A DNA stretch of 23,425 nt from CAYREE01 sp964423225 (GTDB lineage: Archaea > Altiarchaeota > Altiarchaeia > IMC4 > SCGC-AAA252-I15): assembly GCA_964423225.1 (NCBI GenBank), contig CAYREE010000020.1, positions 1-23,425 on the forward strand, read 5' to 3'. The position numbers and the translations under genes are program-made. Each line of letters begins with the position of its first letter. Positions within the stretch are counted from its first letter, which is position 1. The notes beneath the pieces were generated by a model, which did no database searches, was not told where the DNA came from, and worked only from the letters and a program-made list of their open reading frames with translations. Positions 15,929 through 23,425 of this stretch are shown in pieces.

Positions 15929-17935
15929 TTGAATAAGATAGAAAAATTCCTGAAGAAGCATAAGGAACACTTACAGAAGCTTGGAGCGAATTATCCAGAG
16001 AAAAAAAGTATTATCCTTGATTTTCAGGAGCTTGAGCGTTTTGATAGAAACATTGCAGATGAGCTTCGAGAGAATCCTGACGAGAAACTACTTGAATTTG
16101 AGGATACTCTTAATTCAATGAATATTCCCACCGAATTTGAAAATCCTAAATTCCATGTTCGTTTTAGTAACTTTCCAAAAGAGCATGGTTATTCACTTCT
16201 TGTGCGAGATCTTACCGCAGAATATATCGGCAAATTTATCTGTGTGGAAGGCATTGTCAATAGGATAAGTGATGTTTTACCGAAGGTTTCACATGCATTG
16301 TTTATCTGTAACAGATGTGATACCCATAACTGGGTTGACCAGCCTAAACGACTTCTTAGAGAACCTGGAAGATGTAGTGGATGCAGTAAAAACGATCTAC
16401 GATTCGTACCAGAACTATCTGACTGGATTGATGTTCAGACACTAGAGATACAGGAACCTCTTGAGATGTTAAAAGGCGGAGAGCAGGCTAGAAGGATTGA
16501 GATCTGGGCTGAGGAAGATATCACAGACCTTGTCACAGCAGGAGATCAGATATTGGTGACTGGTTTTATAAGGCTACAACCACCCAAATCCAAGGGATCA
16601 GTCTATAAACGATACATAAAGGCAAACTATATCGAGCCTATTGCAATGGAATTTGAAGACTTGGAGATATCCGCAGAAGAAGAAAAAGAGATTAAAAAAC
16701 TCGGTAAAGACCCCAAATTATTTGAGAAAGTGATTGGTTCTATCGCACCCAGCATTTATGGTTATAATGAAGTAAAGGAAGCGATTGCCTTACAGCTTTT
16801 TGGTGGACGGCCTGCAAAAACGTTACCGGACGGCACAAAAGTTCGACCTGACATGCATCTTCTTATGATTGGTGATCCTGGTGTCGCAAAATCAAGGATC
16901 CTACAATATGTAGATCAGATAGCCCCGAAGAGTATATATGTCACTGGTAAGGGTACTACTGGTGCAGGTCTTACTGCAACAGCTGAAAAAGACGAGTTGG
17001 CTGACGGGGCATGGACGCTTAAGGCTGGTGCACTAGTCCTTGCAGGCGGTGGTATAGCTGCTATAGACGAGTTCGATAAAATGAATGCAGAAGACAGAAG
17101 TTCGATGCACGAGGCAATGGAACAACAAACCATTAGTGTTGCCAAAGCGGGCATAATAACAAAATTCAAGGCCAATACAAGCGTTCTTGCAGCTGCTAAT
17201 CCAAAGTTCAGCAGATTCGATAACTATAAGCCTCTTGCAGAACAATTTGACATACCACCTACACTCATAAGTAGATTCGACCTGATATTTCCGATAAGAG
17301 ATGTTTTAGACTCGGAGCAAGATAGGGCGATCGCAACACATATGCTAAAAATGCACATGTCAGAAAAGGAACTTGATGATATAAAACCGGCAGTAGATCC
17401 TATCTTATTCAGAAAATACATTGCTTATGCTAGGATGAATGTCAAGCCACAGTTGAGTGAGGATGCTTCTGACAAGATCAAGGAATACTATGTTCAGTTA
17501 AGAGCTCGTGGAAAAGGAGGCACTGCATCGGCAACACCCAGACAGCTTGAAGCAATAGTCCGTTTATCAGAAGCTTCAGCCAAACTCAGATTATCTAATA
17601 AAGTCACTGTTGTGGATGTTGACCGTGCAATAAAGCTAACCGACTTCGTGCTAAAGGAGATAGCATATGATGAGACTACTGGCGAATTTGATATTGACCG
17701 GATTATCACCGATCATCCGAAGTCCGTGAGGGACAGAATCCGTGTAGTAGAAACCATACTACAGGAGCTTACTGAGACCAGTTCTGATGGAATGGCATCT
17801 TTGGAAGACATTGTATCTGGTGCAGGAGACAAGGGCTTAGAGAAGAGAGATGTTGAATCCATGTTAGATGAACTAAGGAATAAGGGAGTCATCTACTCGC
17901 CAAGACATGGTAAATACATATTCACTGAAGACTAA
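15929..17935 (+). CDS. mcm: Replicative DNA helicase MCM
   Basis: The single archaeal MCM, a hexameric 3'-5' helicase that unwinds the replication fork. It is 668 residues, a typical length. The N-terminal domain carries a zinc-binding site, Cys127-x2-Cys130 and Cys149-x2-Cys152, within the OB-fold region (about 100-260). The AAA+ domain has Walker A GDPGVAKS at 315-322, Walker B AAIDEFDKM with Asp380-Glu381, sensor-1 Asn in LAAANPKFSRF, and the arginine finger Arg449 in ISRFDLIF. A winged-helix domain closes the protein (about 600-668, ending SPRHGKYIFTED). No intein is present at the usual insertion motifs. Start is TTG, supported by a well-placed GGTGAT. It lies 67 bases after the PIN ATPase gene and may be read from the same message. 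Confidence 0.97.
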   Translation: MNKIEKFLKKHKEHLQKLGANYPEKKSIILDFQELERFDRNIADELRENPDEKLLEFEDTLNSMNIPTEFENPKFHVRFSNFPKEHGYSLLVRDLTAEYIGKFICVEGIVNRISDVLPKVSHALFICNRCDTHNWVDQPKRLLREPGRCSGCSKNDLRFVPELSDWIDVQTLEIQEPLEMLKGGEQARRIEIWAEEDITDLVTAGDQILVTGFIRLQPPKSKGSVYKRYIKANYIEPIAMEFEDLEISAEEEKEIKKLGKDPKLFEKVIGSIAPSIYGYNEVKEAIALQLFGGRPAKTLPDGTKVRPDMHLLMIGDPGVAKSRILQYVDQIAPKSIYVTGKGTTGAGLTATAEKDELADGAWTLKAGALVLAGGGIAAIDEFDKMNAEDRSSMHEAMEQQTISVAKAGIITKFKANTSVLAAANPKFSRFDNYKPLAEQFDIPPTLISRFDLIFPIRDVLDSEQDRAIATHMLKMHMSEKELDDIKPAVDPILFRKYIAYARMNVKPQLSEDASDKIKEYYVQLRARGKGGTASATPRQLEAIVRLSEASAKLRLSNKVTVVDVDRAIKLTDFVLKEIAYDETTGEFDIDRIITDHPKSVRDRIRVVETILQELTETSSDGMASLEDIVSGAGDKGLEKRDVESMLDELRNKGVIYSPRHGKYIFTED

Positions 17936-17964
17936 GAAGTGAGGACATTCTTTTTCCCTAAACC

Positions 17965-17974
17965 TATTATATTA
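17965..17974 (+). promoter_or_regulatory. TATA box before the lipoprotein esterase
   Basis: TATTATATTA is centred about 28 bases before the ATG at 17997, which favours a leaderless message starting there. It is too close to the earlier ATG at 17976 for that to be the start. Confidence 0.4.
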
Positions 17975-17996
17975 CATGTCATGTCCATCCAAATGC

Positions 17997-19034
17997 ATGC
18001 CAATACTAACGAAATCATCTGTTATCATAGTAATCCTGCTACTAGCAGGATGTCTATCATTCGACCAACGGTCGGATAAGACCACTATGATAACGGGTAT
18101 TGATGAGTATTCTCTACGATATGATGGATTTGATAGGAGATACTTGGTGTATAATCCAATATCTATCGATCACGATCTGCCGGTTCCTTTAGTTATTGCA
18201 CTTCATGGTGGTGGAGGAAATGCAGATCAGGGTATCCGATATTTTCAGCTTAATGAAAAATCAGAGGAGGAAGGATTTATTGTTGTTTATCCTGAAGGCA
18301 CTGGGAGGATATTAGCTGGAAAACTTTTTGGTACTTGGAATGCTGGAAGATGCTGTAAGTATGCGAAAGACAATAACGTTGATGATACAGGATTCATAAA
18401 CACGATGATGGAAAAGATGATGAGGGATTACAATATTGATGAATCAAGGATTTATGTAATCGGCATGTCTAACGGGGCTCAGATGGCATATCGTCTGGCA
18501 TGTGAGCTATCCGACAAGATCGCTGCTATCGCACCTGTAGGATCTGTTGGAACATATGATGAGTGTGAACCGAAAAATCCAGTCCCAGTATTTATGGTGG
18601 ATGGGACAGACGATCCTTGCAGCCCATATAATGGTGGCAATGATTGTGGCGGATGCTTTGCAGAATTCTGGAAAAGCATGGGAATAATAATCAAGGATCC
18701 AGTAAGCTATGAATGTGACTCAGTCAACGATTATGCTCGAAAATGGAGTATACATAACAGATGCTTGAAGGAAAAGAAAGTAATATATCATAAAGGAAAC
18801 ACGACTTGCGAGGCCTATGGACAATGCAGTCAAAACGCAAGTGTTGTCATTTGCACTATCTATGGAGGAGGTCATACATGGCCTGGTAGAACTACATATA
18901 GTATCACTGCTTGCCAGAGGAATCCTAAGGGTATATTATGTAAAAAATGGGTGGATGCAGCAGGGCCTTTAATGCCTGAATTCAATGCAAATGATCATAT
19001 ATGGGATTTTTTCACTGATCAGACTTTAAGCTAA
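17997..19034 (+). CDS. Secreted lipoprotein esterase, LpqC/PHB-depolymerase-like alpha/beta hydrolase
   Basis: An exported serine esterase related to the LpqC/feruloyl esterase/poly(3-hydroxybutyrate) depolymerase family. The N-terminus is a lipoprotein-type signal: Lys, hydrophobic stretch, then LLLAGC with the lipid-acceptor Cys (residue 26 from ATG 17976, 19 from ATG 17997). Using the 17976 numbering, the oxyanion segment is ALHGGGG (75-81), the nucleophile Ser165 lies in IGMSNGA, Asp213 in DGTDDP and His301 in GGGHTWPG, so the triad is complete. Many extra Cys in the C-terminal half suggest disulfides and an extracellular site. I prefer start 17997 (345 residues) from TATA spacing and signal length. 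Natural substrate is unknown; cell-surface esters or external polymers are possible. Its 3' end overlaps the convergent nucleotide hydrolase gene by 23 bases. Confidence 0.85.
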   Translation: MPILTKSSVIIVILLLAGCLSFDQRSDKTTMITGIDEYSLRYDGFDRRYLVYNPISIDHDLPVPLVIALHGGGGNADQGIRYFQLNEKSEEEGFIVVYPEGTGRILAGKLFGTWNAGRCCKYAKDNNVDDTGFINTMMEKMMRDYNIDESRIYVIGMSNGAQMAYRLACELSDKIAAIAPVGSVGTYDECEPKNPVPVFMVDGTDDPCSPYNGGNDCGGCFAEFWKSMGIIIKDPVSYECDSVNDYARKWSIHNRCLKEKKVIYHKGNTTCEAYGQCSQNASVVICTIYGGGHTWPGRTTYSITACQRNPKGILCKKWVDAAGPLMPEFNANDHIWDFFTDQTLS

Positions 19035-19527
19035 GCAGAAAATCTCGAACATGTTTTTCAGCATCAGCCAGGTTTTCATATTCTATCAATGAAAAATAAT
19101 CTATTTCTTGCTCATCTATACCTCTTATCATTGATGAGAGATTGTTTGGCCAGTAGTCTTTCTCATATAATGCAAGTATTGGTATCTCTTTTAGTCCCAT
19201 CTTTGGTCTTAGATAAGCATGTGCTATCTCGATCCCTGTACCAAGACTTGGGATGGAGACCTCGAAGACAGCAGCATTGATCTCCCCTTCCACTGCCTCT
19301 ATCATTTTTTTCCTTACATACCTTGTTCTTTCTATCCCAAGTGGTGGGTGAGGCCCTATGGATTCTTCTAATAGACTGGCGGCTTCCTCCTTTGTCTTTC
19401 CAGTCGTATGTTCGGTTGATACCTCAAACCCGGATTCTTTTATGTAATTTATAATCCCTGAGTGAATATGGGCTCGTAGTCTTCTGTCTTTTGCCCCTTG
19501 TATTGGCCCGCCATAAAATACTCTCAT
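19012..19527 (-). CDS. DNPH1/RCL-like 2'-deoxynucleoside 5'-phosphate N-hydrolase
   Basis: A 171-residue member of the nucleoside 2-deoxyribosyltransferase superfamily, closest in pattern to animal DNPH1 (RCL), which cleaves the N-glycosidic bond of deoxynucleoside monophosphates. Visible matches are the N-terminal FYGGPIQGAKDRR (phosphate and base contact loop), AAVFEVSIPSLGTGIEIAHAY with the predicted catalytic Glu100, and LSSMIRG, which corresponds to the DNPH1 dimer-interface motif LSAMIRG. Family knowledge: human DNPH1 removes hydroxymethyl-dUMP from the nucleotide pool. Here it follows the isochorismatase-like gene by 1 base and is therefore co-transcribed, and a Nudix gene diverges next to them. 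A related deoxyribosyltransferase activity remains possible. Confidence 0.82.
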   Translation of the reverse strand: MRVFYGGPIQGAKDRRLRAHIHSGIINYIKESGFEVSTEHTTGKTKEEAASLLEESIGPHPPLGIERTRYVRKKMIEAVEGEINAAVFEVSIPSLGTGIEIAHAYLRPKMGLKEIPILALYEKDYWPNNLSSMIRGIDEQEIDYFSLIEYENLADAEKHVRDFLLSLKSDQ

Positions 19528-19528
19528 A

Positions 19529-20089
19529 TTATTTCACTATCTTCTGTATATCCTTGAATTCGTCTGACTTAGCGTCTTTTAACAATTGGAATAATATCAT
19601 CTCTGTTGATGCGAGAAAAGCGCCAGCCTGCCTAACTCTTTCTACTGCAATATCATAATCCTTCTTCTTCCTTGATGATACTGCATCAACGACATAGTGT
19701 ACTTCATATCCTTCTTTAATCAAGTCTAATGTAGTATTCAACAAGCAGATATGCGATTCTATCCCGCATAATACAATGTGTTTAGCATCTGATCTCTTTA
19801 ATTCATCTATGAATCCACTTTCCTTAACACAACTAAAAGACGTCTTTTCTATTGGATTAAAATTTCCAAGAGCCTCTTTTACTTCAGTTATTGTTTCTCC
19901 AAGGCCTTTGGGATATTGTTCGGTCACTAGGATTGGTATTCCCATTATGTGAAATCCTTTTATCAGTTTCACAGTGTTTTCTAACATGCGATCCCATTCA
20001 AATATCACTGGCCTGAATTTTTCTTGTACGTCGATCACTGCTAATATCGTGTCTTTTCTTTCCATTTGTCCGATGGGATGATGGTCCAT
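19529..20089 (-). CDS. Isochorismatase-family cysteine hydrolase
   Basis: A 186-residue cytosolic hydrolase of the isochorismatase/nicotinamidase-like superfamily. The catalytic triad is visible: Asp20 in LAVIDVQEKF, Lys82 in PIEKTSFSC and Cys115 in GIESHIC, with the preceding non-proline cis-peptide position in CGIES. The pattern VTEQYPKGLG and GYEVHYVVDAVSSR is typical of the ycaC/ISOC1-type subgroup, whose substrates are mostly unknown; it lacks the metal-binding insertion expected of nicotinamidases. The ATG at 20089 is the longest start. Met9 (MERKD, codon ending 20065) fits family N-termini better and leaves room for a TATA-like box. It is the first gene of a two-gene operon with the DNPH1-like hydrolase. 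Confidence 0.85.
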   Translation of the reverse strand: MDHHPIGQMERKDTILAVIDVQEKFRPVIFEWDRMLENTVKLIKGFHIMGIPILVTEQYPKGLGETITEVKEALGNFNPIEKTSFSCVKESGFIDELKRSDAKHIVLCGIESHICLLNTTLDLIKEGYEVHYVVDAVSSRKKKDYDIAVERVRQAGAFLASTEMILFQLLKDAKSDEFKDIQKIVK

Positions 20090-20090
20090 G

Positions 20091-20102
20091 TGAATTAAAT
20101 AG
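20091..20102. promoter_or_regulatory. Shared AT-rich element between divergent hydrolase genes
   Basis: TGAATTAAATAG lies about 25 bases from the Nudix ATG (20121) on one side and about 28 from Met9 of the isochorismatase-like protein (20065) on the other. One AT-rich box could thus serve both directions. Weak inference from spacing. Confidence 0.25.
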
Positions 20103-20120
20103 GTATGCTAATATTTATCC

Positions 20121-20624
20121 ATGACTGAGTTTTTCGATGTTGTGGATGATGATGATAATATTGTGGGAAAGGCTAGTCGGCGTGAATGCCATGAGAAAAA
20201 GCTTCTTCATCGCTCTGTCCAATTCTTCATTTTCGATAAGGATTATAGGATCCTGGTAAATAAGCGGTCTTCTACAAAAGAGTTTTTTGAAAACCAGTGG
20301 AGTATAGTCCTTGGCGGGCATGTTCCAAGCGGCGAATCATATGATGATGCGGTTATTAGGGAGGCATTGGAAGAAGCAGGCATATCCTCTAAACCATTTC
20401 ATATGGGATATTTCAAAAAGAGGCTTCCCGAGGAATCAGAGAATGTCAGTGTATATGGTTTTATCACGGATAGTGAGCCTCAATTATTGAAGGAAGAAAT
20501 CGATCATGGTACTTTCATGAAACTGGATGAGGCAAAGGAAAAAATTAAAAAGGAAGAATTTATCCCCGAGACAAGCAGGTTATTACCTATCCTCGAGGAT
20601 TTTTTGAATAGTTTACGGCCATAA
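20121..20624 (+). CDS. Nudix hydrolase with IDI-like N-terminus
   Basis: A 167-residue Nudix protein. The Nudix box is complete (Gly66 to Ile88: GHVPSGE, then REALEEAGI), providing the Mg2+-binding glutamates for hydrolysis of a nucleoside diphosphate linked to X. The N-terminal half (FFDVVDDDDNIVGKASR, RSVQFFIFDKD, LVNKRSSTKEFFENQW) has the layout shared by YfcD-like proteins and type 1 isopentenyl-diphosphate isomerase. The isomerase catalytic Cys is missing: the equivalent stretch reads WSIVLGGHV. A hydrolase is therefore more likely than an isomerase. It diverges from the isochorismatase/DNPH1-like pair, which suggests a nucleotide clean-up neighbourhood. The last 12 bases overlap the archaellin-like gene on the other strand. 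The substrate cannot be told from sequence. Confidence 0.87.
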   Translation: MTEFFDVVDDDDNIVGKASRRECHEKKLLHRSVQFFIFDKDYRILVNKRSSTKEFFENQWSIVLGGHVPSGESYDDAVIREALEEAGISSKPFHMGYFKKRLPEESENVSVYGFITDSEPQLLKEEIDHGTFMKLDEAKEKIKKEEFIPETSRLLPILEDFLNSLRP

Positions 20625-21236
20625 GGCTACTCGCTGGTAGGTTATCACGTCTGGTGTCACAAACTCTATGTTTGTAGTAGATCCTATGCGCGGTATAATC
20701 TTTATCCTTACTATCTTAGCCTCTCCTATACCACCAGTGTCTCCTGAGGTCTGACAGTCATTGCAGTTGAACTTGACTTTAATGACGTCTCCCCTGCTTA
20801 GATAACCTGTTTCGAAATCAGGTCCTTTTTTGACCCATTCCACGATATAGTCTGCGGTTCCTGCCGCACTTGCGGTTGAATCTCCTGCAGTGTCGTTATA
20901 TTCCAGGCTTTGCGACGTACTTGATGAATCCATCAATATCACAGTGTTATTCAGGTTCATAGAATCTGATCCTGCCTGCAGTCTTAAAAGTACTTCAAAA
21001 TGCTCTACATCGTGTCCGCTTCCACCATTAGTGGCCATAACTGATATCGGTTCTGCGCCCACTGATACTGATTCTTCGGTTTGTGCCCCTGTAGAAAGGC
21101 TTTTTTGCTGTAATGATCCTGAAGTAGATACTAATACAGCAGCAGCAACAGCGGCAACAAGGACTATACTGATAAATATTATCAGAACTCCGATACCCAT
21201 TAAACCCTTATTGTTATTTTGGTCCAATCCTTCCAC
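20613..21236 (-). CDS. Archaellin-like protein with class III signal peptide
   Basis: A 207-residue type IV pilin-like subunit with the archaellin N-terminus. A short charged leader ends NNNKG, followed by the hydrophobic assembly helix LMGIGVLIIFISIVLVAAVAAAVLV; the archaeal prepilin peptidase is expected to cut after KG. The rest is Ser/Thr-rich and beta-structured (VMATNGG, VLLRLQAGSDSMNL, FVTPDVITYQ), as in archaellins. Potential N-glycosylation sites (NNT, NDT) occur. A Cys pair (CNDC) near residue 160 is unusual for archaellins. Start is GTG at 21236; a TTG nine bases downstream (21227), placed after a GGTGG, is an alternative and leaves the signal intact. No other archaellum genes are in the window, so this may be an isolated archaellin or an adhesive filament subunit. 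Confidence 0.83.
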   Translation of the reverse strand: MEGLDQNNNKGLMGIGVLIIFISIVLVAAVAAAVLVSTSGSLQQKSLSTGAQTEESVSVGAEPISVMATNGGSGHDVEHFEVLLRLQAGSDSMNLNNTVILMDSSSTSQSLEYNDTAGDSTASAAGTADYIVEWVKKGPDFETGYLSRGDVIKVKFNCNDCQTSGDTGGIGEAKIVRIKIIPRIGSTTNIEFVTPDVITYQRVALWP

Positions 21237-21383
21237 CCCCCGGTTTAAGATATTATGCTTTAATGATTAAAAAGTATTATGTTTTTCCTTGATTCACTTT
21301 TAAATCGTAATAATTAAGTATTATACTCTAAAAATAGTCTTCTAATTTATTATAAAATTTTAATTAATAGGTGATTTAAGAAA
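21237..21383. promoter_or_regulatory. Divergent promoter region, archaellin-like gene and acetyl-CoA synthetase
   Basis: A 147-base AT-rich spacer. For the minus-strand gene, a TTTTTAAT-type box near 21264-21272 is about 30 bases from the GTG. For acs, TTTTAAAT near 21298-21305 and TTATAAAA near 21352-21359 are candidate boxes. Three near-identical words, AGATATTATG (21248), AAGTATTATG (21272) and AAGTATTATA (21316), recur and may be binding sites or simple AT-rich chance. Confidence 0.35.
21370..21375 (+). promoter_or_regulatory. Ribosome binding site of acetyl-CoA synthetase
   Basis: GGTGAT lies 8 bases before ATG 21384 and matches the Shine-Dalgarno consensus. It implies a leadered transcript, so the upstream TATA-like box near 21298 is more likely than the one at about 21355. 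Confidence 0.6.
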
Positions 21384-23342
21384 ATGAGTGGAACTGAGTC
21401 AGATATGGGAGATGTACCCACTTTCGAACCGAATCCAGACTTTAAGGCTAAGGCATACGTCAAGTCCGTTGAGGATTATGAGAAGATGTATAAGGAGAGC
21501 ATTGAAGATCCTGAAGGATTCTGGTCAAATATGGCTGAGAATATATCTTGGTCTAAGAAGTGGGACAAGGTTTGTGAATACGACTTTGATAAAGCAGATA
21601 TTAAGTGGTTCATTGGGGGAAAACTCAATGTAACATACAACTGTTTGGATAGACATGTTGAAGAAGGACATGGTGATAAGACTGCGATAATCTGGGAAGG
21701 TAATGAACCTTCTGAGAATAAGACATTCACGTTCAAGGAATTGTTGGATGAAGTATCTAAATTCGCTAATGTCTTGAAGAATCATGGCGTGAAAAAAGGC
21801 GACCGTGTATGCATTTATCTACAAATGGTCCCTGAGCTCGCTATCTCTATGATGGCGTGCGCAAGGATTGGAGCAATACATTCCATTGTCTTCGGAGGTT
21901 TTTCCGCAGACTCTTTGAAGGATCGGATAAACGATTCTGAGTGTTCAGCATTAATAACACAGGATGGTGGATTAAGAGGAGCTAAGAAGATACCGATGAA
22001 GGCAACCTGTGATAAAGCAGTTGAGAGCACTCCAAGCATAGAGAAGATGTTTGTTGTGAAACGGACTGGTGTGGATGTTGTTATGGCTGATGGCCGGGAC
22101 TTCTGGATGGATGAGGAGCTTGCTGATGCTAGCACTGATTGTCCGCCTGAAGAGATGGATGCAGAAGATCCGTTATTCATCCTTTATACGTCTGGTTCGA
22201 CTGGTAAGCCTAAGGGTGTTTTACACACTATTGGTGGATATCTTGTTTATGCGGCTACGACATTCAAGTATATCTTTGACTATCAAGAAGGAGACATATA
22301 CTGGTGTACTGCTGATATCGGATGGATTACCGGACATTCTTATATAATCTATGGACCCCTTGCAAACCGGGCTATTACCGTGATGTTTGAGGGTGTGCCT
22401 AACTATCCGGATTATGGAAGGTTCTGGGAGATAGTGGAAAAGCATAAGATAGATATATTCTATACAGCACCAACCGCAATCAGGGCTTTGATGAGGCAGG
22501 GAGACGACTGGCCGAACAAAAGCGATTTATCGTCTTTGAAGCTTCTTGGAACTGTGGGAGAACCTATAAAGTCTCCAGAATGGAACTGGTATAATACTGT
22601 TATTGGTAAGGAGAAGTGTCCGATAGTTGATACTTGGTGGCAGACTGAGACTGGTGGAGTATTGATAACACCATTACCTGGTGCTATATCTACAAAGCCT
22701 GGTTCTGCGACGCTTCCATTCTTCGGTGTTGATCCTGCTATCGTTGATGAGAATGGTGTTGAATTGGAAGGTAACGGTGTGACTGGAAACCTGGTTATTA
22801 AGAATGCTTGGCCTGGTATGATGCGTACAGTCTACGGTGATAAAGAGCGGTTTAAACAGACCTATTTCAGCATATATCCTGGAAGGTTCTATACTGGTGA
22901 CGGTTGTTACCGGGATAAGGACGGCTACTACTGGATAACCGGTCGTGTAGACGATGTCATCAATGTCAGCGGACACAGGATAGGCACTGCTGAAGTCGAA
23001 GGAGCTATTGGTAAGCATCCGAAGGTTGCTGAGGCTGCTGTAGTCGGATTCCCGCATGACGTGAAAGGCCAAGGCTTATACGCGTACATCACGCTTAAAG
23101 CCGGCGAGGATGTGACTGAGGATTTGGAGTCTGAGATCGTTTCTGTTGTCAGAAAGGAGATCGGCCCGATCGCCAAGCCTGATAAGATGCAGTTTACGAA
23201 CGCGTTGCCGAAGACGAGGTCTGGTAAGATAATGCGAAGAATCCTTCGTAAGATCGCGAGCAACGAGGTCGACCAGTTGGGAGACACCAGTACTCTAGCA
23301 GACCCAACGATAGTTGACGCACTAGTAGACGGAAGGAAATAA
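21384..23342 (+). CDS. acs: Acetyl-CoA synthetase (AMP-forming)
   Basis: Activates acetate with ATP and CoA through an acetyl-AMP intermediate, feeding acetyl-CoA to biosynthesis, including the HMG-CoA pathway encoded in this window. It is 652 residues, the normal length. Signatures: ATP/AMP-binding loop YTSGSTGKPKG at 268-278; VDTWWQTETGG with Trp418-Trp419, the second of which shapes the small acetate pocket in the family; YTGDGCYRDKDGYYWITGR with the hinge region; and PKTRSGKIMRR near the C-terminus with Lys615, the catalytic lysine that is acetylated in bacterial Acs. All motifs needed for acetate specificity are intact. The ATG has a good GGTGAT upstream, and the gene ends in a hairpin and T14 terminator. 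It is transcribed alone. Confidence 0.96.
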   Translation: MSGTESDMGDVPTFEPNPDFKAKAYVKSVEDYEKMYKESIEDPEGFWSNMAENISWSKKWDKVCEYDFDKADIKWFIGGKLNVTYNCLDRHVEEGHGDKTAIIWEGNEPSENKTFTFKELLDEVSKFANVLKNHGVKKGDRVCIYLQMVPELAISMMACARIGAIHSIVFGGFSADSLKDRINDSECSALITQDGGLRGAKKIPMKATCDKAVESTPSIEKMFVVKRTGVDVVMADGRDFWMDEELADASTDCPPEEMDAEDPLFILYTSGSTGKPKGVLHTIGGYLVYAATTFKYIFDYQEGDIYWCTADIGWITGHSYIIYGPLANRAITVMFEGVPNYPDYGRFWEIVEKHKIDIFYTAPTAIRALMRQGDDWPNKSDLSSLKLLGTVGEPIKSPEWNWYNTVIGKEKCPIVDTWWQTETGGVLITPLPGAISTKPGSATLPFFGVDPAIVDENGVELEGNGVTGNLVIKNAWPGMMRTVYGDKERFKQTYFSIYPGRFYTGDGCYRDKDGYYWITGRVDDVINVSGHRIGTAEVEGAIGKHPKVAEAAVVGFPHDVKGQGLYAYITLKAGEDVTEDLESEIVSVVRKEIGPIAKPDKMQFTNALPKTRSGKIMRRILRKIASNEVDQLGDTSTLADPTIVDALVDGRK

Positions 23343-23383
23343 ATTTTCCCTTCCATTCTTTTCTTTTTATTTTTTTTTTTTTT
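23331..23383 (+). terminator. Inverted repeat and T14 tract after acs
   Basis: GGAAGG (23331-23336, last codons of acs) pairs with CCTTCC (23349-23354), so the stem straddles the stop codon. T-rich DNA follows, ending in 14 consecutive T (23370-23383). The T-tract alone would be a strong archaeal terminator. Confidence 0.65.
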
Positions 23384-23425
23384 ATTATTTTTACATGTAT
23401 CTCTTATTCTTATTCTAATATGCAA

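Noticed and set aside
15929..17935. Intein within MCM or RadA
   Set aside because: Walker and neighbouring motifs run uninterrupted, and both proteins have normal length.
19529..20089. Nicotinamidase
   Set aside because: The Asp-Lys-Cys triad fits the superfamily, but the metal-binding Asp/His set of nicotinamidases is not seen.
20121..20624. Type 1 isopentenyl-diphosphate isomerase
   Set aside because: The layout is similar and a mevalonate operon is nearby, but the catalytic Cys is absent (WSIVLGGHV) and a canonical Nudix box is present.

Overview
The window is archaeal chromosome. The evidence is an archaeal-type LonB protease end, RadA recombinase, the archaeal form of S-adenosylmethionine synthetase, MCM helicase, a PIN-domain/PilT-like ATPase, the archaeal HMG-CoA synthase/thiolase/DUF35 operon, an archaellin-like prepilin, TATA-like boxes close to start codons, and GGTGAT-type ribosome binding sites. 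The DNA is moderately AT-rich. The gene set fits a euryarchaeal or related lineage with its own mevalonate entry pathway and acetate activation; I cannot name the phylum from sequence alone. No tRNA, rRNA, CRISPR array or insertion sequence was recognised, and no gene-free stretch exceeds about 150 bases.

Layout. 1-332: end of lonB. 363-7938: one giant modular surface protein, interrupted by a 100-N assembly gap at 6601-6700. It carries an N-terminal membrane anchor, a PEGA domain, a papain-like cysteine protease with an intact catalytic set, ten Cys/Asp-rich modules, two predicted beta-propellers, a duplicated Cys-rich domain, Thr-rich stalks, a CARDB domain, a recently duplicated 182-residue domain and a terminal F5/8 type C domain. 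The gap splits it into two apparent frames, but comparing the two repeat copies shows that about 165 bases are missing and that the frame is then continuous (about 2546 aa). 8007-10129: radA and SAM synthetase. 10253-10705: an MgtC-family membrane protein. 14163-10838 (minus strand): an operon of HTH regulator, HMG-CoA synthase, thiolase and DUF35 protein, which makes HMG-CoA for isoprenoid lipids. 14290-17935: PIN/PilT ATPase, then MCM. 17997-19034: a secreted lipoprotein esterase.

20089-19012 (minus strand): isochorismatase-like hydrolase and a DNPH1/RCL-like nucleotide hydrolase, divergent from a Nudix hydrolase (20121-20624). Together these look like a small nucleotide/metabolite clean-up cluster. 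21236-20613 (minus strand): archaellin-like prepilin. 21384-23342: acetyl-CoA synthetase, followed by a strong T-tract terminator.

The most unusual object is the giant protease. The most specific regulatory candidate is an 18-base near-palindrome (14219-14236) between the HTH regulator and the PIN ATPase. The rest is largely conserved archaeal housekeeping.
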